In this document: in pieces, positions 6,918-12,363 of the stretch
How the letters are laid out: each line of letters opens with the position of its first letter
Numbering within the stretch: the stretch's first letter is position 1
Origin: Chloroflexota bacterium
GTDB taxonomy: Bacteria > Chloroflexota > Anaerolineae > Promineifilales > Promineifilaceae
NCBI GenBank assembly: GCA_020353135.1
Contig: CP070688.1
Coordinates: forward strand, 1,032,563 to 1,044,925
DNA: 12,363 nt
Reading direction: 5' to 3'
Notes under the pieces: generated by a model
The model's database searches: none
Seen by the model: the letters and a program-made list of their open reading frames with translations, nothing else
What the model was told of the DNA's origin: nothing
Made by a program: the position numbers and the translations under genes

Positions 6918-8120
6918 ATGTCAATCGAATTAACCGATCCCGAAACAGTTGGTTTCTCTGCCGAGCGATTGACACGCATCAATCGCCTCACGAACCGTTA
7001 CGTGAATAGCGGCAAGCTGGCAGGTATCGTGACGTGTGTGGCCCGGCGTGACCAGATCGTGCACTTCGAAAAGGCCGGCTGCCAGGACATCAAGTCACGA
7101 ACACCCATGGAACTTGATACGATTTTTCGCGTCTACTCCATGACCAAACCGGTTACCTGCACGGCGCTGATGATGCTTTACGAAGAATCGCTGTTCAACC
7201 TTCGCGATCGCGTAAGCAAATACATTTCCGCCTTCGAGGATGTGCGGGTGATGGCCGAAGGCGGCGTCCTGGTCGAACCGCTGAGACCGATCACCATCCA
7301 GGATCTGATGCGCCACACGGCCGGGCTCAGCTATGGCGGCTACGAAGAGTCGAATTCGGCCGTCGACAAGCTGTACGACGAAGCCGATCTATTCAATCCC
7401 GGCCTGACGAACCAGGAGATCACGGCTCGAATCGCCAGGCTGCCGCTCATGTTTCACCCGGGCGAGAAGTGGCATTACAGCATGGCGACTGACGTCGCCG
7501 GTCATATGGCGGAGATATTATCAGGACGGCCGCTAGCTGACTTCATGAAGGACAGGATCTTTGATCCCTTAGGAATGGTTGACACGGCTTTCTTCATCGA
7601 ACCTGATAGGCTGGACCGTTTTGCGACGCTCTATGGCAAGACGCCAGACGACGATCTAGGCATTCTCGACGAGCCGGCTACCAGCGAATACTCGCCGCCA
7701 ATCGTCGCCCATGCCGGCGGTCACGGCTTGGTATCCACGGCCGCCGACTATCTACGATTCGCCCAATGTTTGCTCAATAAGGGTCAGCTGGAAGGCGTGC
7801 GACTGCTCGGTCCAAAGACAGTAGCGTTGATGACCGGCAATCATCTACCGGCCGATCTGTTGCCCATCGCTTTTGAAGGCACGGAGCCCATGCTGGGAAT
7901 GGGTTACGGTCTGGGCTTTGGCGTCATGCTGGACGTGGCCCAGACTGGCCATATGGGTTCGGCCGGCGACATTAGCTGGGGCGGACACGCCGAAACCTAT
8001 TTCTGGATCGATCCCCAGGAAGAGCTGATCGCTATCCTGATGGCCCAGTATATGCCTTCCATGACTTATCCCATCCGCCAGGAATTCAGAACGGCCGTCT
8101 ATCAGGCGCTGATCGAGTAG
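6918..8120 (+). CDS. Serine hydrolase, beta-lactamase / penicillin-binding protein family (class C-like)
   Basis: This 400-residue enzyme has the beta-lactamase (PF00144) fold. The nucleophile motif S-x-x-K is S74-M-T-K77, within FRVYSMTK. The second motif Y-x-N is Y187-S-M, so the usual Asn is not kept, which is common in esterase-like members. A Gly-rich segment near 355-361 (WGGHAET), before strand FWIDP, is the likely KTG equivalent. There is no signal peptide, so it is probably cytoplasmic. Family members include EstB-type esterases, D-aminopeptidases and transpeptidase-like hydrolases; the substrate cannot be chosen from sequence. An earlier in-frame ATG at 6858 would overlap the ATPase gene by 47 bp; 6918 was preferred because the family N-terminus starts just after it, but neither start has a strong ribosome-binding site. 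Placement directly after the importer suggests it may act on the imported compound. Confidence 0.87.
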   Translation: MSIELTDPETVGFSAERLTRINRLTNRYVNSGKLAGIVTCVARRDQIVHFEKAGCQDIKSRTPMELDTIFRVYSMTKPVTCTALMMLYEESLFNLRDRVSKYISAFEDVRVMAEGGVLVEPLRPITIQDLMRHTAGLSYGGYEESNSAVDKLYDEADLFNPGLTNQEITARIARLPLMFHPGEKWHYSMATDVAGHMAEILSGRPLADFMKDRIFDPLGMVDTAFFIEPDRLDRFATLYGKTPDDDLGILDEPATSEYSPPIVAHAGGHGLVSTAADYLRFAQCLLNKGQLEGVRLLGPKTVALMTGNHLPADLLPIAFEGTEPMLGMGYGLGFGVMLDVAQTGHMGSAGDISWGGHAETYFWIDPQEELIAILMAQYMPSMTYPIRQEFRTAVYQALIE

Positions 8121-8125
8121 GAGGC

Positions 8126-8320
8126 GAAGTAGATCGAAGACAAACCGAGGGTAAGCGTATTTGCGTTGAAATCATCCAGCAGGCCCGTGATATCGAGGGC
8201 GTTGCTGGCGTCCACCTGATGGCTTGCCGGCAATAGGAGTTGGTGGCCGAGATCATCGAAGAAGCGGGCCTGATGCCCCGACCAGCTCGCCCAAATAGAC
8301 CCGAGTTTGAAACCAAGTAG
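8126..8320 (+). pseudogene. Remnant of methylenetetrahydrofolate reductase C-terminus
   Basis: Read in the frame of base 8150, the DNA encodes GKRICVEIIQQ, ARDIEGVAGVHLMACRQ, then TAG (8234-8236), then ELVAEIIEEAGLMPRPARP, and ends at TAG 8318-8320. This resembles the last strand and helix of the bacterial MetF-type TIM barrel (pattern I-x-VEIIQxLR-x-IxGVxGVHxMAxRQEExVxEIIExAGLxPRPR). The joint at RQ-(stop)-EL is where homologues continue without a break, so the stop looks like a nonsense mutation. The N-terminal ~250 residues are absent because the intact hydrolase gene ends only a few bases upstream. No ribosome-binding site or start is available. It is best read as a truncated, decayed copy left by rearrangement. 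Assignment is from remembered family patterns. Confidence 0.65.
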
Positions 8321-8335
8321 TTTCCCGATTAATGA
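8307..8335 (+). promoter_or_regulatory. Weak candidate promoter and small inverted repeat before the DUF1326 gene
   Basis: TTGAAA (8307-8312) is followed after 17 bp by a poor -10 (TAATGA, 8330-8335). The inverted repeat GAAAC (8309-8313) / GTTTC (8320-8324) with a 6-nt loop lies inside it. This is the only promoter-like signal between the pseudogene and the downstream gene; the -10 is too poor for confidence. Confidence 0.2.
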
Positions 8336-8353
8336 CACAATAAGGAGAACAAT

Positions 8354-8965
8354 ATGACTCAAGAATGGCGAATACAGGGCGGATTTATAATGAGCTGTAA
8401 CTGCGATGTCTGGTGTCCTTGCGTGCTATCCTTGGGTAGGGCGGATCCGACCTACGGCCGTTGTCTCTCCTGGTGGGGAATCCACTGCGAGAAGGGGCGT
8501 TACGGCGATGTCGTGCTGGATGGTTTAACCACCGCGTTGATGGTTGAATCACCCGGTCCTCTGGCCGAAGGCGGCTGGGCATTTGGCGTCTACCTGGACG
8601 ACAAAGGCAGCCACGCGGCGCATGAAGCCCTTACTAAGATCTTTCGTGGACAGGCCGGGGGGCCTACTAGCTGGTTTTCCATAATGATAGCCGATTATTT
8701 GGGCAGCAAAGTCGTGCCTATCACCTTTGAAGAACAAGAGAACGGCTGGTATATGGGCATCCCCAAAATCATTGATGGTTCTGTGGCGCCGATCATGGGC
8801 GCCGATGGCGTTACCCCAGTCGTGGCCAAGAACACCAACTACTGGGTGGGCACCGATGTTGTTGTTGCCAAAGCAGCAAAGAGTCGTATTCGTGATTGGG
8901 GGCGCAACTGGGATCTCTCAGGCCAAAGCGCAGACTATACTCAAATCGATTGGGTAGGGCCGTAG
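8354..8965 (+). CDS. DUF1326 domain-containing cysteine-rich protein
   Basis: This 203-residue protein of unknown function spans a single DUF1326 domain. It begins with the family signature EWRIQGGFIMSCNCDVWCPC, giving C15, C17, C21 and C23, followed by C37 (GRCLSWW) and C45 (IHCEKG). The dense CNC/CPC cluster suggests metal binding or thiol chemistry. Later sections show the family pattern of GGWAFGVYLDD, AHEALTKIFRGQAGGP and PITFEE. There is no signal peptide or membrane segment, so it is probably cytoplasmic. AAGGAG (8342-8347) with 6-nt spacing fixes the ATG. DUF1326 genes are often beside DUF2182 genes, and one occurs here two genes downstream (10268), with a CCR-like reductase between. 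The family call is strong; its biochemical role is not established. Confidence 0.85.
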   Translation: MTQEWRIQGGFIMSCNCDVWCPCVLSLGRADPTYGRCLSWWGIHCEKGRYGDVVLDGLTTALMVESPGPLAEGGWAFGVYLDDKGSHAAHEALTKIFRGQAGGPTSWFSIMIADYLGSKVVPITFEEQENGWYMGIPKIIDGSVAPIMGADGVTPVVAKNTNYWVGTDVVVAKAAKSRIRDWGRNWDLSGQSADYTQIDWVGP

Positions 8966-9011
8966 CTAAATGTTACCTTGTCAATAGTCAGAATGAAAAA
9001 GGAGCTGAACA

Positions 9012-10250
9012 ATGACTGACTCATATCCAATCGGCGCCTTGCCACCAGTTGGTGAGGTTCCACAGAAGATGTTCGCCCAGGTCGTTCGCCAGGATCGTTT
9101 CGGCGATCCGCGAAGCGCTTTCCAGGTCGAAGAAATCGAGATACCAGAGCTTAAGCCGCACGAGGTTTTGATCGCCGTCATGGCGGCCGGCATCAACTAC
9201 AATAACGTCTGGGCCGCTCGCGGCATCCCCATCGACGTCATTCGCATCCGCCAGAAGATGGGCGAGCCATACGATTTCCATATCGGCGGCAGCGATGTGT
9301 CCGGCATCGTGTACGGGGTAGGTGATGCGGTAGATGATGTGGCCATCGGCGACGAGGTCGTCGTTCACCACGGCTACTGGAATCCGGACGATCCCTGGAT
9401 CAAGGCCGGCAAGGATCCCATGACGGCGCCTTCGGCCGTTATCTGGGGTTACAATACGAACTTCGGCTCTTTTGGCCAGTTCTGTGTCGCCCAATCACAC
9501 CAGGTTCTGCCCAAGGCGCGTCATCTGACCTGGGAAGCGGCCGCTGCGCCGACATTGGTCGGTACGACCGCCTACCGCATGCTCTTTGGTTGGGATGGCA
9601 ATGTCTTGAAAGAAGGCGAAGTGGTCCTCGTCTGGGGTGGATCGGGTGGACTTGGCGGCCAGGCTATCCAGCTAGCCGCCACCCACGGGGCAAGGGCTGT
9701 TGCCGTTGTATCGGCCGACGATCGCGGCGAATACTGCAAAGAGTTGGGCGCGGCGGGTTATATCAATCGCCGCGACTTTTCCCACTGGGGCGTACCTCCG
9801 CACTGGACCGATGGCGCCGGGCAGCGTGAATGGACCAACGGCTGTAGAAGCTTCGGCAAGGCCATCTGGGACGTGCTCGGTGAGCGCCGCAATCCAGAAA
9901 TCGTCTTCGAGCATCCCGGAGAAGCGACGATACCAACCAGCATCTTCGTCTGCGAGGCTGGCGGCATGGTCGTCATATGCGCCGGCACGACGGGCTACAC
10001 CGCCTCTGTGGATCTTCGTTACCACTGGGTCCGCCAAAAGCGGCTCCAGGGATCCCATGGCTCTAATGACGAACAAGCGGCTGCTTACAATCAATTGGTC
10101 TGTGACGGCCGGATCGATCCTTGCCTGGGCCAGGTATACGCCTTCGAGGACATTGGCCAGGCGCACTTCGACATGGAAGAAGGCAAGGTCGTTTTGGGCA
10201 ATCGAGTCGCGCTGGTCGGCGCGCCCGAGGCTGGCATGGGCCGTAAGTAG
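9012..10250 (+). CDS. Crotonyl-CoA carboxylase/reductase-like enoyl-CoA reductase (MDR superfamily)
   Basis: This 412-residue NADPH-dependent medium-chain reductase closely follows the Ccr family, whose members reduce and carboxylate crotonyl-CoA to ethylmalonyl-CoA. Seen in order: NYNNVWAA (62-69), [11 protein letters not shown] (90-100), [11 protein letters not shown] (144-154), TTAYRMLFG (185-193), Rossmann [10 protein letters not shown] (207-216), NRRDFSHWG (252-260), [14 protein letters not shown] (297-310), [13 protein letters not shown] (317-329) and RQKRLQGSH (341-349). His349 fits the CO2-pocket histidine of Ccr (His365 in Kitasatospora setae), but Tyr147-Asn148 stand where Phe170-Glu171 are expected, and Gly350 replaces the Phe after the His. 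Reduction is therefore well supported and carboxylation uncertain. AAGGAG at 8999-9004 sets the start. It lies 46 bp after DUF1326 and 17 bp before DUF2182, so all three are probably cotranscribed. Confidence 0.85.
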   Translation: MTDSYPIGALPPVGEVPQKMFAQVVRQDRFGDPRSAFQVEEIEIPELKPHEVLIAVMAAGINYNNVWAARGIPIDVIRIRQKMGEPYDFHIGGSDVSGIVYGVGDAVDDVAIGDEVVVHHGYWNPDDPWIKAGKDPMTAPSAVIWGYNTNFGSFGQFCVAQSHQVLPKARHLTWEAAAAPTLVGTTAYRMLFGWDGNVLKEGEVVLVWGGSGGLGGQAIQLAATHGARAVAVVSADDRGEYCKELGAAGYINRRDFSHWGVPPHWTDGAGQREWTNGCRSFGKAIWDVLGERRNPEIVFEHPGEATIPTSIFVCEAGGMVVICAGTTGYTASVDLRYHWVRQKRLQGSHGSNDEQAAAYNQLVCDGRIDPCLGQVYAFEDIGQAHFDMEEGKVVLGNRVALVGAPEAGMGRK

Positions 10251-10267
10251 AGGACTGGACGAAAAGA

Positions 10268-11041
10268 ATGACGAATGCTGTTGCCCAAACCGTAATCAGG
10301 CGCGATCGGCTGATTGTATTGATCGGTCTCGCGGCCGTCATTTTGGCCGCCACGCTCTACACCGTCAATATGGCCGGCCAACTCAATCAACCCATGGACG
10401 TGGCCATGATGCCCGCGGACCACTCGGCCATGCCCGGCGTCCATGGTTTCTGGATGCTCTTCGCCATGTGGACCATCATGCAAGTGGCCATGATGAGTCC
10501 AACGGCCGTGCCCATGATGTTGATGCATGGCAAGATCGAACGCCATCGCCAACCGCATGGTTTCCCGTTCTTTCGCACCGCCCTCTTCTTCTCGGGCTAT
10601 CTCATCTTGTGGGCCTTGTTCAGCCTGGCCTTTGCGCTCCTGCAGATGGGGCTGCAATCGGCGGAGTTGCTTTCGCCCATGATGGCCACCAAGTCACCCT
10701 GGCTGACCGGCGGCATCCTCATTGCCGCCGGTCTGTTCCAATTCTCCCATCTGAAACAAGCCTGCCTCAAGCAATGCCGCTCGCCGGTGACCTATCTGAT
10801 GACCGAATGGCGGAACGGCCGGGGTGGGGCCTTGTTCATGGGTTTGAAGCATGGCCTTCACTGCGTCGGCTGCTGTTGGATCATCATGGCCCTGCTGTTC
10901 GTGGCCGGGGTCATGAATCTGTTTTGGATGGCCGCCATAACGGCCTTTGTGTTAATCGAGAAATTGGCGGTCAGGGGCGAACAATTCGGCAAAATTGTGG
11001 GCGTCGGGCTAATAATTTGGGGTATCGTGATCATCGTCTAA
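10268..11041 (+). CDS. DUF2182 predicted metal-binding integral membrane protein
   Basis: This 257-residue polytopic membrane protein has hydrophobic segments near 14-34, 60-76, 102-127, 146-160, 199-215, 218-231 and 240-257. Family hallmarks are MWTIMQVAMMSPTAVPM (67-83), KQACLKQCRSP (163-173) and HGLHCVGCCWIIM (195-207). The loop after the first helix (35-60) is rich in Met and His (PMDVAMMPADHSAMPGVHG), as is the stretch from 84 to 97. Conserved Met, His and Cys ligands suggest a soft metal such as copper, which is inference. It is translated 17 bp after the CCR-like gene, with only a weak GAGGA (10250-10254) overlapping that gene's stop. Transport versus enzymatic function is unknown. Confidence 0.85.
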   Translation: MTNAVAQTVIRRDRLIVLIGLAAVILAATLYTVNMAGQLNQPMDVAMMPADHSAMPGVHGFWMLFAMWTIMQVAMMSPTAVPMMLMHGKIERHRQPHGFPFFRTALFFSGYLILWALFSLAFALLQMGLQSAELLSPMMATKSPWLTGGILIAAGLFQFSHLKQACLKQCRSPVTYLMTEWRNGRGGALFMGLKHGLHCVGCCWIIMALLFVAGVMNLFWMAAITAFVLIEKLAVRGEQFGKIVGVGLIIWGIVIIV

Positions 11042-11202
11042 CGCTTGAATTAGCCATTGGACAGAGTTGTTATAGGACGCGGACGAGCTCTGAGGAAAAG
11101 CAGGTTATCTGTATTTTCCGCGTCTGATGAGTCTTTCTGTGCAAGAGCTGTCGGGCAACCAGACACTTGAAGAACGAGAGCAGGTTCAAGCCCGGGAGCG
11201 TA
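11042..11202. other. Convergent intergenic region with a long-loop inverted repeat
   Basis: This gap of about 160 bp separates the ends of two convergent genes. It holds the inverted repeat GACGCGGA (11076-11083) / TCCGCGTC (11117-11124) with a 33-nt loop and a smaller CTTGAA (11166-11171) / TTCAAG (11185-11190) pair. Neither is followed by a T-run on either strand, so a bidirectional terminator is plausible by position only. Confidence 0.3.
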
Positions 11203-11982
11203 CTACCCAGTCCACTCTGGCTCTCTTTTTTCCACAAAGGCCTTCGCGCCTTCCTTGGCGTCGCTGCTATCGAGCATTTTCATGAACGCCGGCCACGTTT
11301 TGGAACGCAGCGCCGCGCAGCTCTCTTCAAAAGTGAGCTTCTCAGTCCGGTTAACCGCTTCCAAGACGGCCGCCAGGGCGAGAGGGGCCGCCTGGAGGAG
11401 ATCCTGAGCCAGCGCGCGAGCCCTTTCCATCAGTTGATCCGCGGGGACGACCTCGTTGACCAACCCGAGGTCGGCCAATTCGCGGGCGCTGAACTGTCGG
11501 CCGGTCATGAGAATTTCCAGCGCCTTCTGGCGCGGCAACAACTTGGGTAGCATGATCGTGCCGACGTCGGGCGCGACGCCGATCCGGACTTCCGGCATCA
11601 TGAATAAAGCGTGCTCGGCCGCGATGATGAAGTCTGCGCGTAGGAGCATTTCGAATCCGGCGCCGACGGCCATGCCGTTAACGGCGCAGATGACCGGCTT
11701 GAGCAGACCTGGCAACTCGGCGAAGCCGCCGAAGCCACCCTCGCCGAAATCTCCGAAATACTCCTCGCCCTCGGCAACGGCCTTCAAATCCCAGCCAGCC
11801 GAGAAGAACTTCTGCCCGGCGCCTGCCAATATCGCCACCCTGAGATCTGGGTCATCGCGAAATTCGGCGAAGACACGGCCCATCTCACGGGACGAAGGAG
11901 CGTCGAGGGCGTTGGCCTTCGGCCGGTCGATAATGATCTCGAGAATCTGGCCATTCTTGTCGATCCTGAGGAAGTCACTCAT
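11203..11982 (-). CDS. Enoyl-CoA hydratase/isomerase family protein, CaiD-like
   Basis: This 259-residue crotonase-superfamily enzyme has normal family length and no targeting signal, so it is cytoplasmic. The oxyanion-hole segments are FFSAGWDLKAVAEGE (59-73) and NGMAVGAGFE (102-111). Two acidic catalytic residues, E111 and E131 (in MPEVRIG), stand at the same numbers as the catalytic glutamates of E. coli CaiD (crotonobetainyl-CoA hydratase). The GWDLKAVAEGE, DFGEGGFGGFAEL and C-terminal AFVEKREPEW stretches also follow CaiD closely. The real substrate may be crotonobetainyl-CoA or another enoyl-CoA. Its ATG lies within the end of the upstream acyl-CoA synthetase gene (8-bp overlap, ATGAGTGA), so translation is coupled. 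Confidence 0.9.
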   Translation of the reverse strand: MSDFLRIDKNGQILEIIIDRPKANALDAPSSREMGRVFAEFRDDPDLRVAILAGAGQKFFSAGWDLKAVAEGEEYFGDFGEGGFGGFAELPGLLKPVICAVNGMAVGAGFEMLLRADFIIAAEHALFMMPEVRIGVAPDVGTIMLPKLLPRQKALEILMTGRQFSARELADLGLVNEVVPADQLMERARALAQDLLQAAPLALAAVLEAVNRTEKLTFEESCAALRSKTWPAFMKMLDSSDAKEGAKAFVEKREPEWTG

Positions 11983-12363
11983 TCAGATTCTCCCTTTCCG
12001 CCTCGGTCATTTCGGTCAGATCGCCTACGGACTCGGCGCTCAGGACGATCAGGGCATCGGCCGCAACCACCCCTTGACCCTCAGGCAGGAGCAGCAGCGG
12101 GTTGATGTCGAGTTCGACGATGGACGAAGGCGCATCCTCGATCATGTTCGCGACGGCCATAATGACGTCGGTTGCGGCCTCTAAGTCGGCCGGCGGTGCC
12201 CCCCTGAATCCACTGAAGAGAGAGGCGCAATTCAGACGGCCCAATGCGCGCAGCACCCGTTCCCTGGAGGTCGGCAATAGGAGGGATGCGCTGTCTTTCA
12301 TCAGTTCGACCAGCGTTCCACCGCCGCCGACCATAAGATTCGGGCCGAACTGCTCGTCGTGAG
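11975..12363 (-). CDS. ADP-forming acyl-CoA synthetase, C-terminal ATP-grasp part (5' end outside window)
   Basis: Only the last ~129 codons are present; the reading frame is open to the right edge. The edge codons read DEQFGPNLMVGGGGTLVELM, the FGP-x-x-M-x-GxGG-x-x-VEL motif of the ATP-grasp (beta) domain of ADP-forming acetyl-CoA synthetases and acyl-CoA lyases. The closing IVELDINPLLLLPEGQGVVAADALIVL matches the standard end (E-x-DxNPLxx...VxAxDA). Such enzymes interconvert acyl-CoA + ADP + Pi and acid + ATP + CoA. Whether the gene is a single fused chain or a beta subunit cannot be seen here. The ATG at 12334 is internal, not the true start. It is the upstream partner of the CaiD-like hydratase, suggesting that it supplies or consumes the hydratase's CoA thioester. 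Confidence 0.88.
   Translation of the reverse strand, partial: HDEQFGPNLMVGGGGTLVELMKDSASLLLPTSRERVLRALGRLNCASLFSGFRGAPPADLEAATDVIMAVANMIEDAPSSIVELDINPLLLLPEGQGVVAADALIVLSAESVGDLTEMTEAERENLNE

Noticed and set aside
8150..8320. Readthrough or recoding of the internal TAG in the MTHFR-like segment
   Set aside because: The segment also lacks its whole N-terminal part and a start, and TAG ends several normal genes in this window, so decay is the simpler explanation.
9672..10657. Long minus-strand open frames opposite the CCR-like and DUF2182 genes
   Set aside because: They mirror the codon structure of the real forward genes and have no independent motifs.
9700..11127. A 475-codon forward open frame across the CCR-like and DUF2182 genes
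   Set aside because: It overlaps two genes with clear family motifs in another frame, its translation is low in hydrophobic pattern and rich in Arg/Pro/Ser/His, and it has no ribosome-binding site. It is a frame shadow of GC-rich coding DNA.
11456..12184. A 242-codon forward open frame opposite the hydratase and synthetase genes
   Set aside because: It is antisense to two recognised genes and has no family resemblance or ribosome-binding site.

Overview
The window looks like chromosomal DNA of a Chloroflexota bacterium (Anaerolineae/Caldilineae-like). The strongest pointer is the substrate-binding lipoprotein, whose post-lipobox linker carries repeated EVEVTR units, a hallmark of solute-binding proteins in that phylum. 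A crotonyl-CoA carboxylase/reductase-like enzyme, an ADP-forming acyl-CoA synthetase and single-chain double-ATPase transporters also fit. This assignment is inference; there is no rRNA or other marker here.

Layout. (1) 1-281: intergenic DNA ending in a strong promoter (TTGACA, 18 bp, extended -10 TAGAAT) with an AGACCG-AC-CGGTCT operator just downstream of the expected start point, then a TetR/AcrR regulator (282-920). The regulator has a cysteine (C101) in the same context as the reactive cysteine of E. coli NemR, and the operator matches the GACC-N4-GGTC pattern of NemR boxes. (2) 1145-6904: a complete peptide/nickel-type ABC importer, made of a lipoprotein SBP, two permeases and one polypeptide holding two ATPase domains, followed at once by a serine beta-lactamase-family hydrolase (about 6918-8120). 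A 15-bp hairpin closed by a GAAA loop separates the SBP from the membrane genes. (3) 8126-8320: a decayed C-terminal piece of methylenetetrahydrofolate reductase with an internal TAG. (4) 8354-11041: a three-gene unit of DUF1326 cysteine-rich protein, crotonyl-CoA carboxylase/reductase-like MDR enzyme and DUF2182 membrane protein. (5) Convergent on the minus strand: a CaiD-like enoyl-CoA hydratase (11982-11203) overlapping by 8 bp the end of an ADP-forming acyl-CoA synthetase that runs off the right edge.

How it may work together. The importer brings in an oligopeptide-like substrate and the adjacent hydrolase may cleave it or a related ester/amide; the TetR protein may control itself and possibly this operon. 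The right half is acyl-CoA chemistry (CoA ligation, hydration, enoyl-CoA reduction). The most unusual arrangement is the CCR-like enzyme embedded between DUF1326 and DUF2182, two cysteine-rich families often found together. In addition, the CCR-like protein appears to have Asn where carboxylating CCRs have a Glu in the CO2 pocket. I saw no tRNA, rRNA, CRISPR array or insertion sequence.
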